Positions 1 through 11,525 are shown, numbered from the stretch's first letter. The stretch is 64,000 bases of DNA from Persicaria tinctoria (GCA_037127255.1 JBANSL010000004.1:3224001-3288000); one strand, 5' to 3'. Numbers and translations are program-made. Notes: generated from the letters alone by a model not told the origin.

Positions 1-5
1 AATGT

Positions 6-1775
6 TTACAAGGAGTTAGCGGGCAGCCGAGAAATAAGCTGCGCGCCAACCCCCTTAGCAATGGAAAAACAAACTCTGGTAAAAATATGAGCAGCTAAAC
101 GAGAATTAGAATCTAAGGCTAAAGAGAAGGAGCGGATCCGTCCCAGAAGCGCAATCGCTTCCCCATCCAGCTCACCAAAGGAGGAGAAAGAAAAAGGCAA
201 AAACCCATAACCAGCAGCAGAGCATACATCCCGATACTTGGTGCACTTACGTCGCGCTGCGTCGAGAACACATCGTCCAGGAGCGAAGGAAGCCAAGCAA
301 GTCTGAGTGAGGGGGGAGGAGCCCGTGATATCAACACACACGTCTCGACCTCGGTCCCAAGAGTAAAGGAGAATATCAGCGGGCCTAAGAGGTCCGCCAA
401 GACTATCAACAACACCAATGTCCACCTCCTTCCCAGAGGAGATCCCAGCACGAAAGCAAATGCCGAAGAAGGTATCACGGACAAGATTATGCCGGTGTTT
501 GAGCCCTACAAAACTCGAACACGACACAGCATGATCCCCAAAAGTGTCATCCTCAAAAACCCGACCACATGCAGAACAAGGAAGACCAGCACGAAACAGA
601 GGGATACCCAAGCGATAGCAGAGGACAAACCTATAAGTCCTACCATTCATGGTCTGACCGAGCCCAGAAATAGGAACTGCTCTGAGCCAATCAGATGAAT
701 GGGGCCCCTACTGAGACCTCCACAACACCACCTGTCGCGGGGTCAATGAGAAAACCGACTCCGAAGAAGCCACAATCCGGGCGAAGTACACATCTGTCAA
801 TTTCTTCATAAGTTTGGGGGCAGCGAACTCGCAAGAATCACGACCAAAGTCAGAACCAGTAAGACCATTGAAATCACTCAGCGCAGCGTCGAAAGAGGCC
901 CCCTCACCCAAGGGGGGCCCAGCAAGGCGGAGGAGTGAGGACTGCAAACCAGAAGACTGCAGGCGCGAAGCCAGAAAAGAATAATGCATGACGTCACCAA
1001 CAGTATACACTCCAAGCCCCCCGTACTGAAACGGAAGAGTAGCCAACCTCCACTGCCAATCACCAAACCCGGGTCTAGAAGCTGCCACAATACGCTCTAA
1101 AAAGCTCCGGAGGGCACTGTCAAAAGTAGGCTGAGCTGGGATAACGGCATCCGGCGGACAAGTACGCAAGGTGAAGTAGAGTCTAGAGATACCTGAACAA
1201 GCCCGAATCAAAAGCAGCTCACTCTGCGGATCCTTAAGTTTGGCGACAAGCCCCATAAGCTCGACGGTCTTGGCCACCCGAGTTGCAACAATCTCAGCAC
1301 GGTAAACAGGGCAAGTACTGACAGGCCCACCCAAAACTGTAACGCCAGAAACAGGCCGCGCAATGCAGGCAGGGAAAACACCAGGCACCAAGCCCCTAGG
1401 GTCCACGACCGGCCAAAAGACCTCAGTCTTATCCACGTTAAGGTGCAACCCCAACGCAGGTCCCTCAGACGCAATCAAGTCAAGAACCTGGCTAACCACA
1501 AGAGTGTCCCCCACAATAGAGCCGTCATTCACTCCCTTAGCGATAACAAAACTAAGTCTAGTAAAAATAAAAGCAGCAACACGAGCCCCAGTATCATGAA
1601 ACATCGAAAATTTCTGTATCCGCTTCAACAAAACAATAGCATTCGTGTCCAGCTCCCCCAACGAAGAGAAGGAAAAGGGTAAAAAACCATAGCCAGCCGG
1701 CAACCGTCATGCACAAATCCCGATACTTGACACACTTACGCTGAGAATCATCAACAACAACACGGCCGGGCACAT
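6..1775 (-). pseudogene. rearranged non-LTR retroelement gene, RT and endonuclease-like part
   Basis: Minus-strand reading frame of a reverse-transcriptase-related family that I recognise from many eudicot genomes (conserved text such as LGLHLNVDKTE, SDWLRAVPISGLGQTMNG and RPADILLYSWD). The 3' half has a Cys/His cluster (CSACG...HAVSC) followed by RPAD...VDITGSS, which resembles the restriction-like endonuclease of early-branching non-LTR elements; that assignment is inference. One in-frame TAG at 708-710 splits the frame, and coding text resumes without a shift. The upstream end (about 1520-1775) is a second copy of the protein's own C-terminal segment (AGYGFLPFSFSS...IAKGV), joined directly to the middle of the RT region. 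The reading frame is therefore permuted and lacks the N-terminal RT motifs. A frameshift lies near 1690. Certainly not a functional gene. Confidence 0.75.
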
Positions 1776-1777
1776 AG

Positions 1778-1827
1778 ATACAGGGGCGGCCCCAGGGTGG
1801 GGCGCGTGTACGCGGCCGCCCCTGTAT
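1778..1827. repeat. perfect 14-bp inverted repeat, GC-rich hairpin
   Basis: Arms ATACAGGGGCGGCC (1778-1791) and GGCCGCCCCTGTAT (1814-1827) are exact reverse complements around a 22-nt loop, followed by a T run. It lies immediately upstream of the end of the retroelement remnant. CAGGGGCGG-type ends are common in plant hAT-like elements, so this may be two abutted element ends or a short foldback; no target duplication is visible. Confidence 0.7.
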
Positions 1828-2762
1828 TTTTTTTTAATGTTTTACTAGCTTTTAGGGTTTATAAATTTAAATCTAGAGTATTTTTCTCAATTTTATTTAT
1901 AATTCATATCAATTTAAGAGTTATAACATGAAAGGTAACACGAAAAGTGTAACAGGAGATTTGGATCGCTCGACAAGTATTGAAATTGATTAAGACTAAT
2001 CGGGGCCAATTGGTGCTTAATGTTTCGAATTAGGAAATTTAAGGTTCGTGTTTCGAAAATTTTGTGTGTTCTTGGGTTGAATCTGAGTCATTCAAACTGA
2101 AACTGTTGAGGATTGAAGGAGATGTCATCTGGGTGCATTCAGTGTTCTCAAGTAGGGGTGTTTTCTTGTATTGAACCTACATATACATTCAGCAGAAAAA
2201 TAAATTGAAAATAGAGAAGCTACAAAGGTTAATAGATAACTCGTGGGAACAAAGCTACCTAGTTGATGCAAAGAAAAAATTAGGAATGGAAGCAAGATTT
2301 TTAAGATATAAAAACAGCTAGAACCGGAGCATAAGTGCATAACTAAGAACTAAAAGACACGTACTAAGCATAGTTACTCACTAAAGAATTAAGTAATACC
2401 TGGACGCAAATTTGTACAGGAGTTCATGTTCAAGTCATTGAGTTCCGGACAGTTCAAGTATAAAGCTTGCAAATAACAGCAATTTAATGGTCAGAAAAAG
2501 TAGAGGAGAAGCAACTGCATACAAGCCATTAGATGAAGGACTCACATCTAGGCCTTAGGAACCCCACAAGCCGAGTTTTTTTAGTCGGTTGTGTTTAATA
2601 TTTAACTTTTGGTGAATGAGATTGAGGTGAACTTTGTAGTGAGACCCGCTGATATAGTCATATTTTATTATTTTGAAGCAGAATCAAGGTCACATGGATA
2701 TAATTTTGGTCTAGGTGTGGTTTGTGATCACCTATCGTTAATACGTTTTTAGTAAATTGTAA
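1828..2762. other. intergenic, no gene seen
   Basis: AT-rich sequence with stops in all frames. A 71-codon minus-strand frame at 2125-2340 has no recognisable content. Confidence 0.6.
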
Positions 2763-2832
2763 GCCTATTAACTTAAGTGGTAGAGCGATGTGCGTATGTG
2801 CAAAATGCAGGCTTGAATCTTGCATAGACTAA
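2763..2832 (+). repeat. tRNA-like element, copy a (degenerate)
   Basis: About 70 nt with GCCTATTAACTTAAGTGGTA (A-box and D-arm-like), GAGC, then GCTTGAATCTTGCATAGAC in B-box and acceptor position. It matches the four other copies in this window (3064-3135, 29953-30020, 63238-63306, 63827-63893). The central hairpin is eroded here. Probably a tRNA-derived SINE head or decayed tRNA-related repeat, not a working tRNA. Confidence 0.6.
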
Positions 2833-3063
2833 TTTCCAATTAAATTTAAGCCTCCCCTATTCTGATTAGTATTCAAAGATTACCAAAACTCATTTGTAAA
2901 TGTAAACTCATTTATAAATGTAGGATGTGTGCATGCAGTCAAATTAGCCATTCAACTTGATCTATATTCTTAGGGTGTTGTTGTGAGACTGAATTGAACC
3001 CTATCATGTATAATTAATTCAGACTTTCAACTAAGACAACAAGTAATAATGCAATGTCTAGAT

Positions 3064-3135
3064 AGCCTATGTAGGATTTGAACCCACATCTTCGTGCCTA
3101 AGCACGTTGCTCTATCTATATTGAGCTAATAGGCC
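3064..3135 (-). repeat. tRNA-like element, copy b
   Basis: On the minus strand: GCCTATTAGCTCAATATAGA, TAGAGC, a hairpin CGTGC-TTAG-GCACG, then GATGTGGGTTCAAATCCTAC and ATAGGC. The D stem, the B box (GGTTCAAATCC) and terminal pairing (GCCTAT/ATAGGC) are present. The middle arm has a 4-nt loop instead of the 7-nt anticodon loop of a tRNA, so it is tRNA-like rather than a tRNA gene. Confidence 0.65.
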
Positions 3136-3774
3136 AAAATATTCAATAAACAAACTAAAATTTTAGCCAACATCTTTGCTATGGATCTATTTGTGATCGA
3201 CTCAAAAGCTCCCAGAGATACATGGTAATAATTCACAATTGCTTCAGGATATTCGAACTTCATTTGGTAAATATAGTATACATCAGTCTTGCTTCATCCT
3301 ATATTCTTACAGAGTCCTAACAGAACTATATTGATAAATGTCAGGCAAAATAGAGCCCCATTGACCATGAAAAGACTCCATTGCCAACTCATATTCTGTC
3401 TCTCACCTTTTCTCCGCTAGATGAAAATCCATGTCCTTTGGAAATATAGCCTCATTGAATTCCTAAACCCCAGCATGCCTTCTTATTTTTTTTTCATGGT
3501 CAAGGAATCCCAATTTACGAGCCACCAAACCCGAATTTACTTCCTACTTAACACATTGAAAAGGCAATAACCAATCCCATGGTAACAAAGTAACTTGGTA
3601 ATTTGTTTAGAAAGAAACCTATTTCATGACAATTAGAAGTCTTAATTAACCTTCCAACAGAATTCAGGATCAAACCAGTACCATAGACAGATCAAAAACA
3701 TATTTGAAGAAAGTCAATTCCTAAGAATCCGGAGCAAGAGTGAAGGGACTAGAGAAGAGAGAGGGAGTTTTTAC
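3136..3774. other. non-coding stretch downstream of the orphan exon
   Basis: No exon that would continue the 3775-3829 coding segment could be recognised on the minus strand. AT-rich, no other structure seen. Confidence 0.4.
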
Positions 3775-3829
3775 CTGGTTCCTGGTAAACATAGGGCTGA
3801 AACTGTGAGTTGAAGAAAGGTGCAGCCAT
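3775..3829 (-). pseudogene. orphan first exon, AIM24-like (tentative)
   Basis: Minus-strand ATG at 3829 in a good context (CACCATGGCTGC), followed by 18 codons (MAAPFF...QPYVYQEP) and a canonical donor (CCAG|GTAAAA) at 3774-3773. The peptide resembles what I remember as the N-terminus of plant AIM24-family proteins; this is recall, not alignment. I could not find the following exons, which should encode the conserved AIM24 core, on the minus strand down to about 2000. It therefore looks like an isolated first exon of a deleted gene or a gene fragment. Confidence 0.4.
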
Positions 3830-5115
3830 GGTGAAGAGCAGAGCTGAGAGAACCAACAAAATCAAGAGATTTTGATATGAGTTATGACAAAAATAAATAT
3901 ACCCAATTAGTTATTTCAAGAATCTAACTTCTTAAATAAGACTTCCAATACCCCACGTTTCAATCAGCATGATCCACAAATGAAATGCCTAGGCTACATT
4001 CACCACCATCACTGTCATTAGACATCACATTCTAAACACTTATATTTCTATCATACTCGCATAAAGATATGCTCTATCAGATCATACATTTCGGATCCCT
4101 ACAAACTATAAACAAAAAAAGCCCCAAATTTTCGGACCCCTTAACCCTAAAATTCAGAATTCAAAATTCCAAGATCCAACCATGATTTGGGCTCGATTTC
4201 GCACCTAGTTCACTAATTCCAATCAATAAGAACTAATTTGAGAAACTACACTGAAATTTCGTACCTACACGCACAAGTTTCTGCTCTCAACTCACCTTCA
4301 ATTCTCAGTCACCACCAGCTTGCTACTGTCATCACCACCACTGCCAGCCAGCCACCGCCCAGGTACACTGCAACTGTCCACTACCCCTCTCTCCCGTTGG
4401 TGCCGTCTGAACCACCCGCCACCGCCGAGCCTCCCTCTTCACTTCTTCTGTCGCGCACCTCTAGTGACCGGTTTATGGTTCGCCTTTCCATAGAAAAATT
4501 GTGTTTATATTTGTGAAAAGGCTCCACAAGTTTTTTTAATATTACATTATTTACCCGTATAAAACTTCAAAATGATGATTTTTTGCCAAAACAAAAGTTT
4601 TGGGCGCGAGATAATATTTTTCAAAAGCCCAGGGTTATCCGGCGAAATTTCAAAAACCATTGTTTGCTGTGAATTAAGCTTAATTACAGGATCACCTCGC
4701 GAAATATTCCTTTTACTATTTATTAGAAAAATATTTTATAAAATTTTTAACCTTTATTTATTATTAAAGAGTTAAATATTGTATCAATTATTTTATCGGA
4801 TTTTCTATCATATGCCCAAGTCCATAGGATAGCAACCTCAATCGGGAAAATTTCTTCAATTTTAAATTATTTTAGATTTTCATAATATTGCTTTCCTAGG
4901 ATCGCTTCTTTTTATGGTAGAGAATTTGGTTAAAATGCTAATGTAACCGAAAAATGTAGTAATATATTGGCTTAGCAACCCGTTAGAAATTTTGAATTTT
5001 CAAATACTTTTTTCGATTGCCATGTTAATTACTCAAAATTTGACTTCATTTTCAAGCCTTGTTATTTTTAATATGAACATATTTTGTATAAGAATTTTTA
5101 ATTTTTAAAGTTGTA
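3830..5115. other. intergenic, weak open frames only
   Basis: A 92-codon plus-strand frame at 4238-4516 is Pro/Ser/Thr-rich and lies in a CA-rich tract; I do not consider it a gene. The rest is AT-rich. Confidence 0.5.
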
Positions 5116-5365
5116 CTCCCCCTTTAATTAAAACTTATCGTTTACTATTCATGCACGCTTTTTTAAAATGATAAAAACTATATAAAATATTAACATTTTT
5201 TTACATTTGTTTTTATAAATCCATACTTAATTGTAATAAGTATGAAATTATTAAAAAAAATTATTAAAAAAAATTATTTAAAAAAGTTAATATTTTATAT
5301 AGTTTTTAACATCTAAAAAAACGTGCGTGAATAATAAAACGTCAAGTTTTAATAAACGGATGGAG
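5116..5365. mobile_element. Stowaway-like MITE, 250 bp
   Basis: Left end CTCCCCCTTTAATTAAAACT and right end (reverse complement) CTCCATCCGTTTATTAAAAC begin long imperfect inverted repeats that include TTCA(T/C)GCACG(C/T)TTTTTT and the ATATAAAATATTAAC block, so nearly the whole element folds back. It is flanked by TA on both sides (5114-5115, 5366-5367), the Tc1/mariner target preference. No coding capacity. Confidence 0.8.
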
Positions 5366-5643
5366 TATTATTATTGGTTCAATGGTGAATTTTCATATTA
5401 CTCTAGTTTTGTTAAGAGAAAGTATCAACTATCCGCCATTAATCAATATTGATATGGACTTTTAAAATTACTAAAAGATACTCAGATTATTCCATATTAA
5501 ATCAATTTCAATACAGATTTAGACCAATTTTTTAATGTAGCAACCAATATTAATACAATTTTATAATTTTTTTTAAGAAAATGACTTCTACAAATCAAAT
5601 TGTTTTCAATTTCATCCACACCAGAGGTAGAACTATTTATGTA

Positions 5644-6031
5644 GAGCAAATCCTCTGCCCCAATTTCCCGCCCCATAACCCCATCCCACGAAAACATTTT
5701 ACCTCTAAATTAACATTAAAAAAATAAAAAAAAATATCTAGATTCTACATACTTATTATAACATGTTTGGAGAAAAAAAATCTTAAAAAATCGAATTATA
5801 ATTTTTTTTAAATAACATATAGTAAAGTAACATCTTTTTCAAACTTAAAAATATCTTTCTATCTCTTTTGAATTATTATAATTTTCGTAAGTTGATTTTT
5901 TAAGATTTTTTTTCCAGATATGTTATAATAAGTATGTAGAAACTAAATATATTTTTGAAATTTTAATTTAGAGGTAAAATATTTTCGTGAGACTGGGTTG
6001 CGGGCGGAAAATTGGGGCAGAGGAATTGCTC
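5644..6031. mobile_element. 388-bp MITE with long terminal inverted repeats
   Basis: Ends GAGCAAATCCTCTGCCCCAA (left) and GAGCAATTCCTCTGCCCCAA (right, reverse complement). The inverted repeat continues through CCACGAAAACATTTTACCTC and the inner CTACATACTTATTATAACAT block, so the element is almost wholly palindromic. No clear target duplication could be fixed, so the superfamily is not assigned. Confidence 0.75.
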
Positions 6032-6072
6032 GCAATGACAACAACAAAGTTAGAAGGAAGCATAATTATTTA

Positions 6073-6922
6073 GGTCGTGTTTGGCAACGGGGTGGGCGGG
6101 GTGGAGAAGATGGGGGTTTGATTTGGGGAAGCGTGCACGCGTGTTTCGCAACGGGATGGGCGGGGTGGAGGGGATGCAAAATGGCGGATGGAGTGGGGTG
6201 GAATCATGAGATTTTCCGACCTTGTTGGAGGAGGATGGAGGGGATGGGGGAGGTGAAATTCCCCGAAAGGCCCCAACGAGAGACAGCGAAGAAACGCGGC
6301 CTTTCTAGTGAGAAGCAACACATCAAGAAGGTTACACTACCGGTGATCTTTCAATCTTCCGTCCGATGAAGAAATTGGCTTCGGAGGACGGTCGCCGGAA
6401 TGACACCAACATGCTCCCAGGCCTCCCTCTGCAACCTCCAAACCTCGGCGCTGCCTAGCGTCGCCGGCGGGTTGAACCAGCGTGGTCCTGTGCGCAACAC
6501 GCGCTGCAAGGACGCCGGTTCATTAAGGCAAGCGACCGGTTTGGATTTCTGGGAGGAGGTGGAATCCCGGTTCGACCGGTTTGAACTCAATTACTCTCAC
6601 CGAATCTATAATGTTCAACTGTAAACGATTAAACGTGTTAAGGATGGTGGACTCAAAAGGAATTCGCATGGGGGATATTCGATTGAAGAAGATGAAGTTG
6701 AGTTTTTAGGGTATTTGGAAGGGGCATTTTCATCATCTTAGATGGGTTAGTGGGAGCGATTTTGACTTTTTTTCATTTTTCCATCATTCAAACAATCAAA
6801 ATACAACCAAACACAAATGAGATTAATTTTACCAAAAATCTCCCTCCCGTCCACCCACAAAAATAATCTCCATTCCTTCTAACCCCATCCACTAAAATTC
6901 ATCTCGTTGTCAACACACGACC
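6073..6922. mobile_element. PIF/Harbinger-like (Tourist) non-autonomous element, 850 bp
   Basis: Ends GGTCGTGTTTGGCAACG and, reverse-complemented, GGTCGTGTGTTGACAACG, with a TTA target duplication on both sides (6070-6072, 6923-6925); both features are typical of Tourist-type elements. The middle holds an open minus-strand frame (6351-6590) with protein-like composition (RWFNPPAT, AEVWRLQREAWEHVG) and no transposase motifs. It may be a captured gene fragment; I do not recognise it. Confidence 0.75.
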
Positions 6923-7127
6923 TTAGTGAAGATGAGGAATCCGCTTGATTTAGATCTCGACCAACAACAACAAAAAGGAGAGAATATACTGAATGGAAAA
7001 AGTCACCACGAGGGAAACAAAACTTAACTTTGACGGGTCTACACTGAATAATGATGAAAGTGCAATTGATTTAAAAACAATTAATATTGGTTAGGAAAAA
7101 CGTGGAATCCAATCCCCTATTAATATC

Positions 7128-7306
7128 TGTTATTCTGTATATATTATATTGTAGATATATCTATCCAAAAAATGGATTTGATATGATTTGGTTTTCTAAG
7201 GATCTCCTAGACTTATTCTCCAAGGAATCCCTAATCTTGTATCTATAAATGTATTCATCTATCAATACAATCAATCATCCCTTTCTCCAAAGTTAATACT
7301 TTTACA
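7128..7306 (+). repeat. 5' LTR of copia element
   Basis: 179 bp, starts TGTTATTCTG and ends CTTTTACA; near-identical to 13794-13971. Short LTRs of this size are usual for some copia lineages. Confidence 0.92.
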
Positions 7307-7320
7307 TGGTATCAGCCTAA
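7307..7320 (+). promoter_or_regulatory. primer binding site of copia element
   Basis: TGGTATCAGCCTAA directly follows the 5' LTR. TGGTATCAG is complementary to the 3' end of initiator methionine tRNA, the usual primer of plant copia elements. Confidence 0.85.
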
Positions 7321-7347
7321 TGCCCTAATTCCATCGATCCTCTATCA

Positions 7348-10300
7348 ATGGCTTCCCAACCCACCTCTCCCACTCAAATTCTTTTCTCTGCCTCTTCCGA
7401 TGGCTCGTCTCCAAATTTTCATCTTCCCAACTTTGCGATTCGTTTGGATCGCTCCAATTATCCTCTTTGGCGAAACACGGTCCGTTCCGCTCTTGAAGCG
7501 TTAGACTTGGACTCTTTCCTCACCACCGCCACAAACCTGCCGCCGGCCACTGTTGTCGATCCGACAGCCCTGTTGGCCGCCGGCGTGCCGCTCACTCCAG
7601 AGGCGGCTCTCTCTGCTCTCACCGGCTCGTCCCAGCCGCTCCCTCGCATAACCAATCCCCTCTATCAGGCTTGGGTTCGCAAGGACCGTCTCGTTCTGTT
7701 ATGGATTCGGTCCACTCTCACCACGCCTATGCTTGCCCATGTTGCCCGAGCCACCACCACTGCTGAGGCTTGGGGCAGTCTTGAGCGCATCTTCCATGCT
7801 CAGACCCGGGCTCGTCAGATGCATCTCCGCCATCAGCTACAAACCCTAACCAAAGGGTCGCTCTCCGTTCTTGACTATGTCGAGAAAAAGAGGGCTATTG
7901 CTGATCAATTGGAGGCTTGCCTTCACGAGGTCTCCGACGACGATCTCATCTCCTACATCCTCTTTGGTCTTGGCTCCCAGTTTGCATCCTTCCGCTCCGC
8001 TATGGCTCTTCGCACCGATCCGATGACGACTGATGACCTACTGGGGTTCTTGCTTCAGGAAGAGCACAGTCTTGAAGCTGACACCACTGCCATCGCTGAA
8101 TCTGGCCAGCCGTCAGCCAACGTCGCCTCCACTCGAGGACGTGGCCGTGGCCGCTCCCCCGGCAACCGCCCGTCTTTCCAGCAGCCGCCTGCCGATCAGC
8201 GCTTCTCCGATCAGCGCTCCTCTGATCAGCGTCAGACGAACTCCTCACGACCGCTCTGTCAATTGTGTGGCAAGTTTGGACATGAGGCGCTCAACTGCAT
8301 CAGTCGAATGAACTTCAACGACTTCCCTGTCACTAATCGCTTTGCTGCAGCAGCTCTCAATCAGCCGGAACCTCCTGCCCCTCGCGCCTCCTACAATGTT
8401 ACATCTCAATCTGAGATTGAGGACCCCTGGGTAGTCGATTCTGGCGCCACCAACCATGTCACCGCTGGCCTCAACAATCTGAACATTCAGTCCGGCTTTG
8501 AGGGCTGTGATGGCCTTGTTGTCGGCAATGGTATGTCTCTCCCTGTTACTCATATTGGGCATTTGATTTTACCTGCTAAGCATGCTACCTCTCCATTAAA
8601 ACTCACTGATGTCCTTGTTGTCCCTCGCATAACCAAAAACCTTTTAAGTGTTTCTAAATTAGCTTTGGATAACAATGTTTTTGTTGAATTCCATGCTCAC
8701 CATTGTCTCGTGAAGAACATGCAGGGTCAGATCCTCCTAAAAGGAACCGCTGAGAACGGCCTCTACCGCCTTCCTCGTCTCCCCTTGCCGCCGACATCCC
8801 ATCCCATTGCCTTCATTGGCGAGCGTGCCTCCATCTCGTGTTGGCATCACCGCCTTGCCCACCCTCATGAGTCTGTCTTGCGTCGTCTGGTCTCCGATTT
8901 CAAGCTTCCAGTCACTACCAATAAATTACCATCAGTCTGTGGTGCTTGTCAACTTGGCAAGAGTCGTCGTTTTTCTTTACCTAGTCGCATCTCTACTGTA
9001 GTTAAACCTTTTGATTTGATTCATTCGGATGTATGGGGTCCTTCCCAAAAACACTCTCTCTCAATGGCAATAAATATTATGTTAGCTTTATTGATGATTG
9101 TTCTAAGTTTGTGTGGATTTACTTTCTATCAAATAAGTCCCAAGTTCTGTCTACAGTTCAAATCTTCATCAAACTTGTGCAAACACAATTCTCTACTACT
9201 ATCAAAGCCTTTCAGACAGATTGGGGGGGGGGGGGGGGGTGAATATCAGAACGTGTCTACCTATCTCAGGTCTCTTGGTATTGACCACCGAGTCTCTTGT
9301 CCCTATACCCCTCAGCAGAATGGGTCCTCTGAGCGTCAAAATCGTGTCATTGTGGAAAAAGGTCTCTCTTTGCTTGCTCATGCCCACTTACCCCTTCAGT
9401 TTTGGGAACATGCCTTCCATACATCGGTCTATCTTGCCAATCGAACCATAACTGCCAATCTCAATCACAAGTCTCCTCTCCAAGTTCTGTATGGGAAGCC
9501 ACCTGACTATGCTTTCCTCAAGTCGTTTGGGTGTCTGTGTTGTCCCTTCCTTCGGCCTTACAATGCTTCCAAATTGGAATATCGCTCATCACCTTGTCTA
9601 TTTTTGGGCTACAGCACCAAACACAAAGGTTACATTTGCTACCATCTCCCCACCAACCGCACCTATATCTCTCGCTTTGTTGTCTTTGATGAGTCATCTT
9701 TCCCCTATCCCACGATGGTCACACCCAACCCCGACCCACAACACATTGCCGCTCCCTCCCTAACCCCTTTACAGCTTGCATCGGATGTTCACACATCCCC
9801 TCTTCCCTCACATCCCTCTCCCGCCCCCACTCTTCAATCCTCTTCCTCGGCTTCTCCTCTTCCTCTCGCTCCTTTGTCTCCTGCTGGTTCCTCGCTCTCG
9901 GTTCCTCATGCTCTGGATCCCCTGCATGCTCAGTCTGAATCCCCGTCATCATCATCACCCTCGCCCTCACCATCCCCTCCCTCATCGTCACCCTCGTCAT
10001 CTTCCTCCTCACCATCTTCGACCTCCCCTACTGCATCCTCCTCATCCTCTCCCTCCCCCCCTCCCTCTAATCCCTATCCCAATGCCCCATCCTGGTTCCG
10101 CCCACCTAACAACTCAACTCACCCCATGGCCACTCGATCCCACTCCAACGACCTTAAACCCAAAGCCCTACATTCCACTAAATACCCGCTTCCTGCTACC
10201 CTCCTTGCTGTCCCTGAACCCAAATTCTTCCACCAAGCCGCCAAAGATCCCCTTTGGCAACATGCTATGCAGTTAGAATTTGATGCTTTAATGAGTAACG

Positions 10301-11525
10301 GGACGTGGGACTTAGTCCCGCATCCTACAGACGCTAACATTGTTGGTTGCAAGTGGGTTTACAGGATTAAACAGAAACCAGATGGCTCAGTCGATCGCTA
10401 CAAAGCTCGTCTGGTTGCTAAGGGCTTCAATCAGGAGGCTGGTGTTGATTACTTTGACACATTTAGCCCCGTCGTCAAGCCAACCACTATTCGCCTAATC
10501 CTTAGTTTGACTCTGACTCATGACTGGCAGCTTCGTCAAGTCGACATCAACAATGCCTTTCTCAATGGTGACCTTGTTGAGACTGTCTATATGGCTCAAC
10601 CTCAGGGGTTTCAGGCTTCTGATCGCCCTGACTACGTCTGTCATCTCCGAAAGGCTCTGTATGGCCTCAAGCAGGCTCCTCGAGCTTGGTTTCACAAACT
10701 CACGCAGGCTCTCCTCCGTCATGGCTTCAAGGGTTGCATCTTTGACTCTTCTCTGTTTATTAAACGACATAAGGGTCAGGTTGTCTATGTGCTCGTCTAT
10801 GTGGATGATCTCATCATCACAGGGTCTCATGCTCAGTTCATTGATGAGTTTGTTGTAAGCCTCAATCGGGCCTTCTCTCTCAAAGATCTCGGCCCTCTAC
10901 ACTTCTTTCTGGGAATTGAGGTTACTCGCTCCTCTAATGGCATTCAACTCAGTCAACAGAAATACATCGCCGAGATCTTGGATCGCTGCAACGTGACTGG
11001 TGCCAAGCCTATCACCTCCCCTGCTGAGCCTGGCTCTCGGCTTGTCAGTTCAGGCGACCCTGTTGCTGATCCTCATTTATATCGGAGTATTGTTGGTGCA
11101 CTCCAATATGTCACCATCACTCGCCCGGAGATCGCATATGCCATTAATCGCGTCTGCCAGTTTATGCATAACCCTGCTGAGCCTCACTGGACAGCTGTCA
11201 AGCGAGTCTTACGTTACCTTAAGGGCACCATCTCGTCCGGCTGGAGTCTGCACCGGGCTGCTAACCATCTTCTGGTTGCCTTTTCTGATGCCGGTTGGGC
11301 TTCTGATCCAGATGATTGTCGCTCTCAGCATGAGTTTGCCATTTATTTTGGCGGTAACCTTATCAGTTGGTCATCCAAGAAGCAAAAGGTCGTCGCCCGC
11401 TCAAGTACAGAGGCTGAGTATCGCGCCATTGCTTTCACCGCTGCTGAGCTAATCTGGCTTCAGCAGCTTCTCCTTGAAATGGGCGTTCAAGTTGCTCGAC
11501 CTCCTATCTTGCTTTGTGACAATCT
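7348..11525 (+). pseudogene. copia gag-pol polyprotein, 3' end displaced
   Basis: Starts at ATG 7348, 40 nt after the PBS. Order by residue: gag (about 15-240), CCHC knuckle CQLCGKFGHEALNC (about 300), protease WVVDSGATNHVT (about 365), pre-integrase domain, integrase (HSDVWGP; second Asp in TDWGG; E in PQQNGSSERQNR), Ser/Pro-rich linker, RT with intact YVDD (KQAPRAW upstream) and RNase H to LLCDNL. Two defects are seen. Near 9042 the integrase frame shifts, so the catalytic core continues in another frame (NGNKYYVSFIDDCSKFVW) until a 17-G run at 9223-9239 restores it. At about 11523 the RNase H sequence stops and a cyclin-derived exon is fused in frame; the frame ends at 11640. Confidence 0.9.
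9223..9239 (+). repeat. 17-G homopolymer inside integrase
   Basis: A run of 17 G sits where related elements encode D-x-G-G-E-Y (here TDWGG...EYQN). Length variation here compensates the upstream frame shift. It may be a slippage mutation or a sequencing or assembly error. Confidence 0.9.

Noticed and set aside
4238..4516. 92-codon plus-strand open frame
   Set aside because: Low-complexity Pro/Ser/Thr composition, no splice context and no conserved motif.
9719..10276. Long open frames on both strands in the copia linker
   Set aside because: Shadows of the Ser/Pro-rich linker between integrase and RT; low-complexity codons stay open in several frames.
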